Numbered from the stretch's first letter, positions 43,138 to 56,612 are shown. The stretch: 64,000 nt of DNA from Dysidea avara (GCF_963678975.1 NC_089281.1:12343318-12407317), one strand, 5' to 3'. Numbers and translations: made by a program. Notes: generated by a model not told the origin, from the sequence alone.

Positions 43138-46100
43138 TCTGTAGGGAATTCAGCTACAAACAAGTCACCCTGTAGTCAGATCAACTAGAAGAAGGTACCT
43201 AATAGAGAGTTCAGCTACAAAGAAGCCATCATGTAGAGAGTTCAGCTGAAATAAATCACCATGTAGAGAATTCAACTACAAACAAATTGCCCTGTAGAGA
43301 GATCAGCTAGAAGAAGTTACCTTGTAGAGAGTTCAGTTACAAAGAAACAATCATGCAAAGAGTTTAGATGCAAACAAATCACCCAGTACTCAGAAAGTTC
43401 CGCTATAACAGATCACACTATAGAGAGTTCAGTTAGAAACAAGTCATCCTGTAGAGAGATCAGCTAGAAGAAGTCACATTGTAGAGAGTTCAGTTACAAA
43501 GAAACAATCATGCAAAGAGTTTAGCTAAAAACAAATCACCCAGTAAAAAGTTCCGCTATGAACAGATCACACTGTAGAGAGTTCAGTTAGAAACAAGTCA
43601 TCCTGTAGAGAGTTCAGCTAGAAGAAGTTACATTGTAGAGAGTTCAGCTACAAACAAATCACCCTGTAGATAGTTCAGCTAGAAACAAGTCACCCTGTAG
43701 AGAGATCAGCTAGAAACAAGTCACCCGTAGAGAGTTCAGCTAGAAGAAGTTACATTGTAGAGAGTTCAGCTACAAAGAAACTACCATGTAGAGAGTTCAG
43801 CAGCAAACAAATCACCCTGTAGAGAATTCAGCTACAAACAAATCACCCTGTAGAAAGATCAGCTAGAAGAAGTTACCTTGTAGAGAGTTCAGCTACAAAC
43901 AAATCACCTTGTAGAGGGTTCAGCTACAAACAAGTCACCCTGTAGAAAGTTCAGCTAGAAGAAGTTACATTGTAGAGAGTTCAGCTACAAGAAACTACCA
44001 TGTAGAGAGTTCAGCAGCAAACAAATTGCCCTGTAGAGAATTCAGCTACAGACAAATCACCTTGTAGAAAGATCAGCTAGAAGAAGTTACCTTGTAGAGA
44101 GTTCAGCTGCAAACAAATCACCCTGTAGAGAGTTCAGCTAGAAACAAGTCACCCTGTAGAGAGATCAGCTAGAAACAAGTCACCCTGTAGAGAGTTCAGC
44201 TAGAAGAAGTTACATTTAGAGAGTTCAGCTACAAAGAAACTACCATGTACAGAGTTCAGCTGCAAACAAATTGCCCTGTAGAGAATTCAGCTACAAACAA
44301 ATCACCCTGTAGAAAGATCAGCTAGAAGAAGTTACCTTGTAGAGAGTTCAGCTACAAACAAATCACCCTGTGGAGAGTTCAGTTAGAAACAAGTCACCCT
44401 GTAGAGAGTTCAGCTAGAAGAAATTACGTTGTAGAGAGTTCAGCTACAAAGAAACTACCATGTAGAGAGTTCAGCTGCAAACAAATTGCCCTGCAGAGAC
44501 AAACAAATCATCCTGTAAAAAGATCAGCTAGAAGAAGTTACCTTGTAGAGAGTTCAGCTACAAACAAATCACCCTGTAGAGGGTTCAACTACAAACAAGT
44601 CACCCTGTAGAGAGTTCAGCTAGAAGAAGTTAAATTGTAGAGAGTTCAGCTACAAACAAATCACCCTGTAGATAGTTCAGCTAGAAACAAGTCACCCTGT
44701 AGAGAGATCAGCTAGAAACAAGTCACCCGTAGAGAGTTCAGCTAGAAGAAGTTACATTGTAGAGAATTCAGCTACAAGAAACTACCATGTAGAGAGTTCA
44801 GCAGCAAACAAATTGCCCTGTAGAGAATTCAGCTACAGACAAATCACCTTGTAGAAAGATCAGCTAGAAGAAGTTACCTATAGAGAGTTCAGCTACAAAC
44901 AAGTCACCCTGTAGAAAGATCAGCTAGAAACAAGTCACCCTGTAGAAAGATCAGCTAGAAACAAGTCACCTGTAGAGAGTTCAGCTAGAAGAAGTTACAT
45001 TGTAGAGAGTTCAGCTACAAAGAAACTACCATGTAGAGAGTTCAGCTGCAAACAAATTGCCCTGTAGAGAATTCAGCTACAAACAAATCACCCTGTAGAA
45101 AGATCAGCTAGAAACAAGTTACACTGTAGAGAGATCAGCTAGAAACAAGTCACCCTGTAGAGAGTTCAGCTAGAAGAAATTACGTTGTAGAGAGTTCAGC
45201 TACAATGAAACTACTATGTAGAGAATTCAGCTGCAAACAAATTGCCCTGTAGAGACAAACAAATCATCCTGTAGAAAGATCAGCTAGAAAAAGTTACCTT
45301 GTAGAGAATTCAGCTTCAAACAAATCACCCTGTAGAGAGTTCAGCTAGAAACAAGTTACACTGTAGAGAGATCAGCTAGAAACAAGTCACCCAGTAGAGA
45401 GTTCAGCTAGAAGAAGTCACATTGTAGAGAGTTCAGCTACAAAGAAACTACCATGTAGAGGGTTCAGCTGCAAACAAATTGCCTTGTAGAGAATTCAGCT
45501 ACAAACAAATCACCCTGTAGAAAGATCAGCTAGAAGAAGTTACCTTGTAGAGAGTTCAGCTACAAACAAATCACCCTGTAGAGAGTTCAGCTAGAAACAA
45601 GTCACCCTGTAGAGAGATCAGCTAGAAACAAGCCACCCGTAGAGAGTTCAGCTAGAAGAAGTTACATTGTAGAGAGTTCAACAGTTTAGCTGCAAAGAAA
45701 TCGCCCTGTAGAGAATTCAGCTACAAACAAATCACCCTGTAGAAAGATCAGCTAGAAGAAGTTACCTTGTAGAGAGTTTAGCTGCAAACAAATCACCCAG
45801 TAAAAAGTTCCGCTATGAACAGATCACACTGTACAGAGTTCAGTTAGAAACAAGTCATCCTGTAGATGGATCAGCTAGAAGAAGTCACTTTGTAGAGAGT
45901 TCAGCTACAAAGAAACCATCATGTAAGAGAGTTCAGCTGCAAACAAATCACCTGTAGAGAGTTCAGCTAGGAACAAGTCACCCTGTACAGAGATCAGCTA
46001 GAAACAAGTCATCCTGTAGAGAGTTCAGCTAGAAGAAGTTACATTGTAGAGAGTTCAGCTACAAACAAATCACCCTGTAGATAGTTCAGCTAGAAACAAG

Positions 46101-47368
46101 TCACTCTATAGAGAGATCAGCTAGAAACAAGTCACTCGTAGAGAGTTCAGCTAGAAGAAGTTACAGTGTAGAGAGTTCAGCTACAAAGAAACTACCATGT
46201 AGAGAGTTCAGCAGCAAACAAATCGCCCTGTAGAGAATTCAGCTACAAACAAATCACCCTGTAGAAAGATCAGCTAGAAGAAGTTACCTTGTAGAGAGTT
46301 CAGCTAGAAACAAATCACCCTGTAGAGGGTTCAGCTACAAACAAGTCACCCTATAGAAAGTTCAGCTAGAAGAAGTTACATTGTAGAGAGTTCAGCTACA
46401 AGAAACTACCATGTAGAGAGTTCAGCAGCAAACAAATTGCCCTGTAGAGAATTCAGCTACAGACAAATCACCTTGTAGAAAGATCAGCTAGAAGAAGTTA
46501 CCTTGTAGAGAGTTCAGCTACAAACAAATCACCCTGTAGAGAGTTCAGCTAGAAACAAGTCACCCTGTAGAGAGATCAGCTAGAAACAAGTCACCCTGTA
46601 GAGAGTTCAGCTTACATTGTAGAGAATTCAGCTACAAAGAAACTACCATGTACAGAGTTCAGCTGCAAACAAATTGCCCTGTAGAGAATTCAGCTACAAA
46701 CAAATCACCCTGTAGAAAGATCAGCTAGAAGAAGTTACCTTGTAGAGAGTTCAGCTACAAACAAATCACCCTGTAGAGAGTTCAGTTAGAAACAAGTCAC
46801 CCTGTAGAGAGTTCAGCTAGAAGAAATTACGTTGTAGAGAGTTCAGCTACAAAGAAACTACCATGTAGAGAGTTCAGCTGCAAACAAATTGCCCTGTAGA
46901 GACAAACAAATCATCCTGTAGAAAGATCAGCTAGAAGAAGTTACCTTGTAGAGAGTTCAGCTACAAACAAATCACCCTGTAGAGGGTTCAACTACAAACA
47001 AGTCACCCTGTAGAGAGTTCAGCTAGAAGAAGTTACATTGTAGAGAGTTCAGCTACAAAGAAACTACCATGTAGAGAGTTCAGCTGCAAACAAATTGCCC
47101 TGTAGAGAATTCAGCTACAAACAAATCACCCTGTAGAAAGATCAGCTAGAAACAAGTTACACTGTAGAGAGATCAGCTAGAAACAAGTCACCCTGTAGAG
47201 AGTTCAGCTAGAAGAAATTACATTGTAGAGAGTTCAGCTACAATGAAACTATATGTAGAGAATTCAGCTGCAAACAAATTGCCCTGTAGAGACAAACAAA
47301 TCATCCTGTAGAGAGATCAGCTAGAAGGGTCACCTTGCAGAGAGTTCAGCTACAAATAAATCACCCTA
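43138..47368 (+). repeat. 31-bp minisatellite, array A (~136 units)
   Basis: The unit is about TTCAGCTACAAACAAATCA followed by CCCTGTAGAGAG. Variants include GCTAGAAGAAGTTACCTT, GCTACAAAGAAACTACCAT and GCTGCAAACAAATTGCCCT. Variants recur in a fixed order, giving higher-order units of about 6-8 monomers (~185-250 bp, sometimes 320). Repeats are adjacent without unique spacers, so this is not a CRISPR array. Confidence 0.9.
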
Positions 47369-47473
47369 CTTCATCTTTTCTTCTTCCTGTAGTAAAGAAA
47401 AAATGACAGGTTAAAAAGCCCTAAAGCCGGCCATAGGCCAGCTTTGGGGTATACAAATACAAAAAGAAGTGAA

Positions 47474-47801
47474 ATCTAATCCAAAACAGCCAAGCTGTAA
47501 AAAAAGAGTGCGGCCCTGAGAAAGGCTATGGTGAAAAAAGATGTGAAATCCAAGGTGGCGGCCAAGAAATGGCTGTGATGGTAGGTTAATGGTAAAAATT
47601 TTAATAACAACAATTCAGGTGAATTTGGTGTCCCTTGGTCTTGGCACAAAATTCACCTGAATTCTCGTTATTAAAATTTTTACCATTAACCTACCATCAC
47701 AGCCATTTCTTGGCCGCCACCTTGGATTTCACATCTTTTTTCACCATAGCCTTTCTCAGGGCCGCACTCTTTTTTTACAGCTTGGCTGTTTTGGATTAGA
47801 T
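47474..47801. repeat. 328-bp terminal hairpin, copy A
   Basis: The left arm starts ATCTAATCCAAAACAGCC and the right arm ends GGCTGTTTTGGATTAGAT. Arms are ~150 bp, nearly perfectly complementary, around a loop near GGTGTCCCTTGGTCTTGG. Transcribed, it would form long dsRNA. A smaller AAAGCC...GGCTTT-type stem precedes it near 47421-47444. Confidence 0.9.
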
Positions 47802-48530
47802 AATATATACTGGGGCTACTTTGACATACACAGGGCTTAAAACTGAAAAAGTTGCAGTTTTCGCAAGGGCTCCCCATACATTGTAAAGATAAAAATGGCA
47901 ATTGAATTACAAAGGCTTCAGTAGCAGTTGCAGTTAGCTGCACATTTGTACAAATAATGATACATAGTAACTTCAGGGTTTATTGTATCTCAGATATTAT
48001 TGCATGGTTAGAGGTAAGCGAACTATGTTTCGCCTACTGCACACCTGTCAATACAATGGTGTATTATGTACCCATAGGCAAGTGCCTATCTCAAGTAGGT
48101 AAAAAACTTATATAATGAAATTAAGCAACTAAATTGGAAGTGTCATAACGATGCAACAATACCTAAGGTAGAAATATGGTTTTATTGTTGTGCAGAATTT
48201 GAAGAGGTTTCTATTCTTTGAGTTTGCTACATCTGAAAATTGCTAAATAATTTTAAAGTAAGCACCATATGAATATCTTCCATGCGACAGTAAAAGTTTC
48301 AAAGTATTCTGCATACATTACAAGGCTTAAAATGTTACAATTTGACACAAAACTTACTTAGATGTAATAGGAGCTTTGATGGCAGATTAAACGTGCATTG
48401 TTATTTTGTGCCAGAGTTCTATTGGGGAATATACAGAAATTATTCAATTAAAACATCTCAGATACTGGAGCCTACTTATAGACCCATTCATACATACCTG
48501 TATAGTTTCCAACAATATTTTTCTCAACAG
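47802..48530. other. Spacer upstream of the ITIH-like exon
   Basis: No upstream ITIH exon (VIT or VWA domain) was recognised. The ORF at 48342 is in another frame from the real exon. Confidence 0.4.
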
Positions 48531-51499
48531 AGGGTGACCCACACTTCACAGTGCCACTATTATCTAAGGATATACTTTGTTACTCAATTAGAGGAAGCTC
48601 AGGATTGGCATACAACTTGATTTACAATAAAGACTTTGTTATCAATGCCTATTTTGTGGAAACTGAAAGGGATGTTACTTCAGTTGGCAAATTTGCTGTA
48701 ATACCACACAACAACAATAAATCTAATGCTGTAGTCTTTGACTCTGTCAATCAGGGGGTAGTAGTGGTTGGTGAAGGAGTCCTTAGTGCTGCAATGATTA
48801 AACAAATAATTTTCTCTGAAAATGATACCGTAGAGTTTACCCAAAAATTTCAGAAGCAGACTGGTAATCCTGTTATACATGTGATATACAGGAAGCTACA
48901 AGCTGAATTTGATGTCACCTTCTATCATAATCTTCTTGATGTGGACTGGAGTATGAATTATGATTAACTCTTTGACTCACATGGACTAATTGGTATGTTA
49001 TCAATATTATCATCACTGTGTGTGTATGTAGAAAATACATGAGGAGGTACAATATGTCAAGAGGCTAATACAACATGAGCAGGCCAATATAATATATTGT
49101 TTTCCTGGTGGTCTTACTCAGAGTGGTCATCTCGAGTACCTAAACTGCTTTGATTTTTGCTGTTCAGATTATCAGTATGTATTCATGCATTCCATTTCAA
49201 CAAACTGGTAGGATTAGTTTGGGTGACTTTCAATGTAACGCACATGATCATTCATGCTGTCCAAGTAGGGTTGTTTAATTTAAAACTCAATCCACAAGTT
49301 ACCCTATATGAACTATGTAATGATCATTTTATTCAGTTTCGATTACCCATGTTACCTCAAATAGACACACAGTTGCACACAATAGAAGCCTTCGTCTCTT
49401 GTTTTGACAATTCCTGTCACAAAGTAAAACAAAAACAATCAAGCCTAAAATAATTGGTTTTAGAGCAACCTCAAACCCTTACAACAGGTTTCTATGGAAT
49501 TTAAAATATACATATTTAACAGAATTTTCTGCTTACTAACTGACTAAACAGACATCTTCTGCCAAACATAATTTAACTGTGGTTTATGCCCCACTGGCTT
49601 GATTTATTCACTGTTCGATGTTGCTTGCAATGGATTCAAGGCATTCCTTTTTGCCAATTGCAGCAGCTCCAGTGCATACATCATGAATTACCTTTGTCCT
49701 CCTTTGTGTCCTATTTCTTTCTCCACTGCCTTGCCAGCTGCTTTTAGAATTGTAGTAAGTGGACTGATTGAAAAAGGGATCCTTGTACTCCCCTTTGTAA
49801 TGCTTAGTAATGGGAACCACTCTATGTACAGAACTAAGAGTATTACGTATAGCTGAACTACGTATATATCTACGTATATACAGACTGACTTTTTTACATG
49901 GCCAAATGCTTTACAACTGATCTCACTACAGGGTAACTTGTTTGTATAGCCAAAATATCTATGGGGTGACTTGTTGTCTCTACATGGTGACTTGATTCTA
50001 GCTGAATTTGTTAGCAGCTGAAATTTTACTATAGAACAGCTTGTAGCTGTACTCTCTGCATGGTGAATCAATTGTAGGCTTTGTAGCTGATATATCTCCA
50101 CAGGGTGATCATGTCTTGTAATATTACTGAACTCTCTACAGGGTGACATGCTTTTAATTGAACTCTAGATCTGTAGAGTGACCTGTTGTGTGACCAGCTG
50201 AGCTCTTTACAGGGTGATTTGTTTGTGACTAAACTCTCTATATGGTGACTTGATTATCCCTATAGGGTGATTTGTTCACAGTTGAAATTTCTGCAGGGTG
50301 ACTTGATTATAACTGGCCTCTGTGTGATTTGTAACATAGCCAAACTATAAGACTCTTTACAGCTGACTTAGAGCATTGCTAAACTCTCTACAGGGTGGTT
50401 AACTTTTAGTTAAATTCTGTAGAGTGATCTGTTATTGAAGCTGAACTCTTTACAGGGTGACTTGTTTGTGACTAAACTCTTTGCATGGCTATATATACAG
50501 TGACTTGATTATCTCTATAGGGTGATTTATTCACAACTGAAATTTCTGCAGGGTGACCTGATTGTACGTAGATTGTCTCTGTGTGATTTGTAACATAGCC
50601 AAACTCTAAGACTTTTTGCAGCTGACTTGGAGCATTTCTGAACTCTCTACAGGGTGACTAGCTTACAGTTTAACTCTGTGGGATGACTTCTTATTTAACT
50701 GAACTTTTCACATGTGACTTGTTTGTAGCTGAACCCTCTACTGGGTTACTTGTTTGTAGCTGATTTCCCTACAGGTTGACTTGTTTATTACTGAAATTTC
50801 TTGTTGCAGAACACGGCTTGTTAGTTGAATGTATAAGCTACAATATATACCTCTTTACAGTAACTGAACTCTCTGCAATTGAAAGTGACTTGTTATGTAT
50901 CCGAACTCACTTCAAAGTGGCTTGTTTCTGTAGAAAGTGACTTGTTCACTACTACATGCTAATTTGTTTGTAGTTGAACTCTCTTTATGGTGACTTGATT
51001 GTAGTTGATCTCTCTACAGGGTCAGTGAATTCTAAATAGTCTAGCTGAACTCAGAATATAAATAAATTTTGAGCAAACTTTTGAGTGAAATTCAGTAGGT
51101 CAGAAAAAAATTTGCTAGAAACAAAAGTATATAGGTGTAAATTTTGCACATGTCCTCATTAATTTTGTAATAAATAATTATATTGTAGGATTTGCATGCT
51201 AATGCTTATTCAAATCTACTTTATTGTTCACAATTCTTATGGCTAATAATACTGCTGTAGGTCAATTTATGAAGAAAGGCATCCACATTGATGGTCAGAA
51301 GGAAATGCTGTATTATTCAGATGATCGTGACCCGGTACCAGTTACTAGGTACTCTACTAAGACTGACAAATGGTGTTGGAAAGTGAAAGATTATGGTGAC
51401 CAAGGAGAGGGTCTTATTGAGGGTGACATACTAGACTATGTAGTACCTACTATCCTGGATGTTCCTGTCAAACTTGAGAAGTTCATCAAAACCACCTAA
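48531..51499 (+). pseudogene. ITIH heavy-chain C-terminal domain, two exons, in-frame stop
   Basis: The 3' end of a secreted inter-alpha-trypsin-inhibitor heavy-chain-like gene. Exon 1 (48531-48992) follows TTTCTCAACAG and reads GDPHF, GSSGLAYNLI, GKFAVI and FDVTFYHNLLDVDW, then LFDSHGLIG. Its donor is GTATGT. Exon 2 (51261-51499) follows TGCTGTAG and continues QFMKKGIHIDG, WCWKVKDYGDQGEGLIEGD, DYVVP. The split glycine codon and frame join correctly, giving HGLIGQFM, the family's conserved HGLLGQF site. A TAA at 48965-48967 interrupts exon 1 just before LFDSHG, so this is a recent pseudogene, a truncating allele or a sequence error. VIT and VWA domains are not in view; a repeat element lies upstream. 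The intron (~2.27 kb) holds a reversed minisatellite. Confidence 0.75.
49900..51020 (-). repeat. Ancient reversed copy of the 31-bp minisatellite
   Basis: Motifs such as CTGAACTCTCTACAGGGTGA and TTGTTTGTAGCTGA repeat about every 30-60 bp. They are the complement of the array monomer (TCACCCTGTAGAGAGTTCAG) but heavily diverged. No recognisable 5' block or hairpin flanks it. It lies in the ITIH-like intron. Confidence 0.75.
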
Positions 51500-54063
51500 C
51501 ACTTGTTACTGGACTACATATATGCATAATTTGTACATACAGTATCTGTAAATTTTTAAAGTGCACATTGATAAATATAATTTTTGACCTGATTTGAAAA
51601 TCTACAGTACCAGGCATATTGTATATTCCTAGATAAATGATTTTATATTTAATTGGTAATACTGTGGTTACTTACCTTGACAGCTACATGGGTGACTCAT
51701 ACGCAAGTGAAATTTCCCAGACATGGATAGATCTAGAGTACACGAAGCAGCCTCTACAATTTAGATAGGGTTTTTCACAATTTTGCTGTATAATAAGTCC
51801 ACTCAAATGGATGGAGGGTGGTAGGGTGGGAAATACCTGAGTACAAAATGGACTAGTATTGTATTGGCGATCTCAAAACTAAACCACATGCTCTATGGAC
51901 TACAATGGTACAAAACACGCACACACACTTCACATACAGTATGCATTATCATAACTTTGCACTCCAAGCCAATAACCTGGTCTCAAGTCACCTCCAGTGA
52001 CTCTAGGGCAATGTGTGGGGTTTGCATTTCATCTCCAGAAAGGAGGCCTAGTAAGATTAAGGAAAAGTTAGCATAAATATTATGGTAAGTTTTCCAAATC
52101 AGGTCACATGAATATTGTTGTTTCATCAAAAGTAGGTTAAGTAGCTATTAGGTTAGTTACACAATGTAACACAAGTAATTTTGTGTATAAACTAGCTAAT
52201 TTACTGTTTTGCAGATTAATGTACAGTATTTTTTTTTTAAACTATAAGTACCGCAATATTATAAAGTGTCAGAGAACTATCACAATGTTAAAAAGATGTG
52301 AACCTGTATAGCAACAATTTTGTTCCATCATTATACAATTTGAATGTCCGTGTGAATTGTGAAACTACTGTTAGGAATTTTACAGTCTTAAATTCATCTG
52401 ATATACATGTTAAGAGCACACATACACCGTAGTCAAACTTTGACAATGTTGAATAATTTTATGTATGCAGTGTATTTCCCTAACAATATGTCATATATTT
52501 GCATTGTGAGTAAACCAGCTATGAAATTGTCACCCAGCACCTTCGTGCATACTAAGCACCTCTAAAAATAGTTATTGGGTTGCTGTTGTTTAAGACATTC
52601 AGAGCCTTTTAAACAGCGCTAAAGACTTCACAGCCATCTGCAAAGTCCAAAATGGTAAAAAACAACAGTGAAATACACTGTACTACTAAGAGGTGTATTA
52701 TTTGCTACTTCAAAAATGCAGCAACTAACAAGAGGATCTGGCCCTCCCTACCTATGAACTTACCTGTTTGTGCCCTTCCCCTTGCCAGGTCCTGGATCCA
52801 CCTCTGTTTATGTTGGCTAACTATTCTATCTTGCTTTTGCATTTCCCTTAAGGATACATTTATACATATTGTACATTGGTAGCTATGATAGCAAAGTTGA
52901 CTCATGAACTTTTCTATTGTACAGCACTGACTTATAGTATTAAGTGTATAGAGAAAGGAGGCTCGTAAATCCTGATAGGTATACTACTTTAAATAAATTA
53001 ATTCATTTCTGTAGCATATATGCATTCATGTGAACTTTTTTTAAATTGACAATAACATGCTAATGAGCTACACCAAATCTGTAAAATTGGGTGCTAAATC
53101 GATCTATTTTCATGGAATTAAGCTACATAATTTGAAATATCAATTCTCAGAGCTTAATGATTCATTTACCTGGTTACAGAACAAGAGCACTATATACTCC
53201 CTAGTAGAGCAGTCAGGTAATAATTTTAATTAGTGTATAAACAGGATGGGCATGGGGGCTGTTGCAACTTGCTGTGTCCGCCTATAATAATGTGCAGATA
53301 CAGCAGTCCATTCTGAATGTCAAGACCAAGTCTCAAGGTTTTCTGTTTCCTAGGTTGGCAGGCCTGTGTGTGTGAAGTGGTTAAATTGAATGTAAACACT
53401 GCCCTGCCCTGTGTTACCTGATTTGAGTCCCAATAATTCAATGAGTGGGATTTTTAATGTCATTTTTATTGACCTTAAAATTTTTATTTAATAGCGAAGA
53501 AAATATTAATTAATAACACTACAAATTCAAACAAATTATTACTGTTATACACTGCTGAAATAGCTCTCCTTTGGTTAATATGTATAGAAACCTGCTAGCT
53601 TACTTTAATCAGTATAGGACGCAATCATGAGGTCGTGCCAATTTAAAATACATAGGAAAAGCAAAATCTATAAAATTGAGAAAAACCAAATGACAGCAGT
53701 GACATTAAGTAAGTTTTATTACAATGCATCAAAAATTACTATGTAGTAGACAACTTTTATCCTATAGTAAAACAAAAGATCTCTATACTTGTCAGGAGTG
53801 TTACATTAAAGTTATCCCACATGATTGTAGTATATTCTCAAAGTGTCTCTTCATATGTCCCTTGATCATGTATTTTAGGTAATGGGCAACAGCTGGAGGC
53901 ACACTGGGATGCTTGGACCTAGAACATGATCCCCCGCTGCCACATTACTGAAGAGTGCATGCAGCAAGGAGAACTCAAGTCCAAACTACAGCAAAGCCTG
54001 CCCATAACCACAGAGTATGGGGAACTCCACTTCTCACTGAGTGAATGAGCAAGATGTTTATAA
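51500..54063. other. 2.5-kb spacer, no gene
   Basis: AT-rich. ORFs at 51864, 52652, 53226 and 53919 lack codon or domain support. 52085-52105 (GGTAAGTTTTCCAAATCAGG) resembles the flank of the putative MITE at 17311. An AGTAGAGCAGTCAGG motif lies near 53204. Confidence 0.4.
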
Positions 54064-54937
54064 ATCAAGACACACGATAGTGTGTCGTGCGGCCCAAGAA
54101 GCCGGCGCGCCACACCGTGAGTATATTAACAGGAAGAAAGAAAACGCAATTTTCACACCTATGTAGCTCTGTGATTCCTTATCCGATTGGAACCAAATTT
54201 GCTAGAGACGTGCCGCCCAGTTAGGGGAGTCTACATACCAAATTTGAAGAAAATCGCTCCAGCCATTTCCGAGATACGAGCGAACCAAATTTCGTTTTAA
54301 TTTCTTCGTTTTTTTCTTCTTCATCTTCTTCATTTCGCACACTTCGCAAAATTCGCCATAAAACACGAATGCGAGCTCGGATTGGGCTGAAATTTGGCAC
54401 ACTTAAAGGGCTCATTAAGGCGGATCTCCGTACCAACTTTGGTAGGAATCCGATAAACATTCACGGAGTTATGACCGATTATTTGCGTAAAATAAGGTCG
54501 AAGGTCTGTCACGCCTACAGGGTAAACGCCTTGGAAGAATCAGTTGAAAATTGATATGTAGATGGAGCAACCATCGTAGGAGTGCCTTTTTGTGGTTTGA
54601 AAGGAATCGGGATAAAGACCATGGAGATATGACACAAAACCCAACCTGTGTCAAAATTACGCGTTCGATTTTTATGAATAAAAAAACTATTAGTTTTCGT
54701 GTCTACCAGGCAAACCGCTTAGAGCAACGAGCTGAAAATCTATATGTAGCTGGAATAATCATCATAGAAAGTTCTTGCAGTAGTACAGAAGAATCGGATT
54801 ACAAATCACTGAGTTATGATTCGAAAGGCAACTACGTGCAGCAAATGCGAGATCGAGATACTCTAATAGAACAGTCACTCTAATAAAGCATTCAGCTGCA
54901 TGTATAATTTACTCAGTTATATTACATTGCAAGTTAT

Positions 54938-56508
54938 TCTGTAGGGAATTCAGCTAGAAACAAGTCACCCTGTAGTCAGATCAGCTAGAAGAAGGTACCT
55001 AATAGAGAGTTCAGCTACAAAGAAGCCATCATGTAGAGAGTTCAGCTCAAATAAATCACCCTGTAGAGAATTCAACTACAAACAAATTGCCCTGTAGAGA
55101 GATCAGCTAGAAGAAGTTACCTTGTAGAGAGTTCAGTTACAAAGAAACAATCATGCAAAGAGTTTAGCTGCAAACAAATCACCCAGTAGAAAGTTCCGCT
55201 GTGAACAGATCACACTGTAGAGAGTTCAGTTAGAAACAAGTCATCCTGTAGATAGATCAGCTAGAAGAAGTCACTTTGTAGAGAGTTCAGCTACAAAGAA
55301 ACCACCATGTAAGAGAGTTCAGCTACAAACAAATCACCTGTAGAGAGTTCAGCTAGGAACAAGTCACCCTGTACAGAGATCAGCTAGAAACAAGTCATCC
55401 TGTAGAGAGTTCAGCTAGAAGAAGTTACATTGTAGAGAGTTCGGTTACAAAGAAACTACCATGTAGAGAGTTCAGCTGCAAACAAATCACCCTGTAGAGG
55501 GTTCAGCTACAAACAAGTCACCCTGTAGAGAGTTCAGCTAGAAGAAGTTACATTGTAGAGAGATCAGCTAGAAACAAGTCACCCTGTAGAGAGTTCAGCT
55601 AGAAGAAGTTACATTGTATATAGAGAGTTCAGCTACAAAGAAACTACCATGTACAGAGTTCAACTGCAAACAAATTGCCCTGTAGAGAATTCAGCTACAA
55701 ACAAATCACCCTGTAGAAAGATCAGCTAGAAGAAGTTACCTTGTAGAGAGTTCAGCTACAAACAAATCACCCTGTAGAGAGTTCAGCTACAGACAAGTCA
55801 TCCTGTAGAGAGTTCAGCTAGAAGAAGTTACATTGTAGAAAGTTCAGCTACAAGGAAACTACCATGTACAGAGTTCAGCAGCAAACAAATTTCCCTGTAG
55901 AGAATTCAGCTACAGACAAATCACCTTGTAGAAAGATCAGCTAGAAGAAGTTACCTTGTAGAGAGTTCAGCTACAAACAAATCACCCTGTAGAGAGTTCA
56001 GCTAGAAACAAGTCACCCTGTAGAGAGATCAGCTAGAAGAAGTTACATTGTAGAGAGTTCAGCTACAAAGAAACTACCATGTACAGAGTTCAACTGCAAA
56101 CAAATTGTCCTGTAGAGAATTCAGCTACAAACAAATCACCCTGTAGAAAGATCAGCTAGAAGAAGTTACCTTGTAGAGAGTTCAGCTACAAACAAATCAC
56201 CCTGTAGAGAGTTCAGCTAGAAACATGTCACCCTGTAGAGAGATCAGCTAGAAACAAGCCACCCGTAGAGAGTTCAGCTAGAAGAAGTTACATTTTAGCA
56301 GTTTAGCTGCAAACAAATCACCCTGTAGAGAATTCAGCTACAAACAAATCACCCTGTAGAAAGATCAGCTAGAAGAAGTTACCTTGTAGAGAGTTCAACT
56401 ACAAACAAATCACCCTGTAGAGAGTTCAGCTACAAACAAGTCATCCGGTAGAGAGATCAGCCAGAAGGATCACCTTGCAGAGAGGTTAACTACAAAGAAA
56501 TCACCCTG
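54938..56508 (+). repeat. 31-bp minisatellite, array B (~51 units)
   Basis: Same monomer variants as array A, about one third of the length, although the flanking blocks are almost unchanged. The array length therefore changes faster than the element diverges. Confidence 0.9.
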
Positions 56509-56612
56509 CTTCATATTTTCTTCTTCCTGTAGTAAAGAAAAAATGACAGGTTAAAAGCCCTAAAGCTGGCCACAGGCCGGCTTTGGGGTATACAAATACA
56601 AAAAGAAGTGAA

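Larger units (their letters stand above)
42271..47801 (+). mobile_element. Composite minisatellite-hairpin element, copy A (5.5 kb)
   Basis: Three parts: a 5' block (42271-43137), a ~31-bp minisatellite (43138-47368), and a linker plus terminal hairpin (47474-47801). The 5' end ATCAAGACACACGATAG holds a perfect 7-bp stem (GACACAC GATA GTGTGTC), followed by GTGTGG...CCACAC around CCGGCGCGCC. Copies at 54064 and 60504 share both ends. No flanking duplication and no transposase were seen. The design (conserved head, internal tandem repeat, 3' hairpin, no target duplication) resembles HINE/DINE-type non-autonomous Helitron relatives. There is no CTRR end, so this is only an analogy. Confidence 0.75.

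Noticed and set aside
43138..47368. Possible CRISPR-like array of ~31-bp repeats
   Set aside because: Monomers are directly adjacent with no unique spacers. The genome is eukaryotic and variants form higher-order satellite units.
42271..47801. Canonical Helitron assignment for the composite element
   Set aside because: There is no CTRR 3' end and no replication-helicase ORF. Only the overall architecture and lack of target duplication agree, so it is kept as an analogy.
47686..47943. 85-codon ORF at the hairpin
   Set aside because: It is the hairpin arm read through; the same peptide appears in copy B only because the arm is conserved.
48342..48620. 92-codon ORF upstream of the ITIH-like exon
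   Set aside because: It reads a different frame from the GDPHF...YNLI frame that matches the family.
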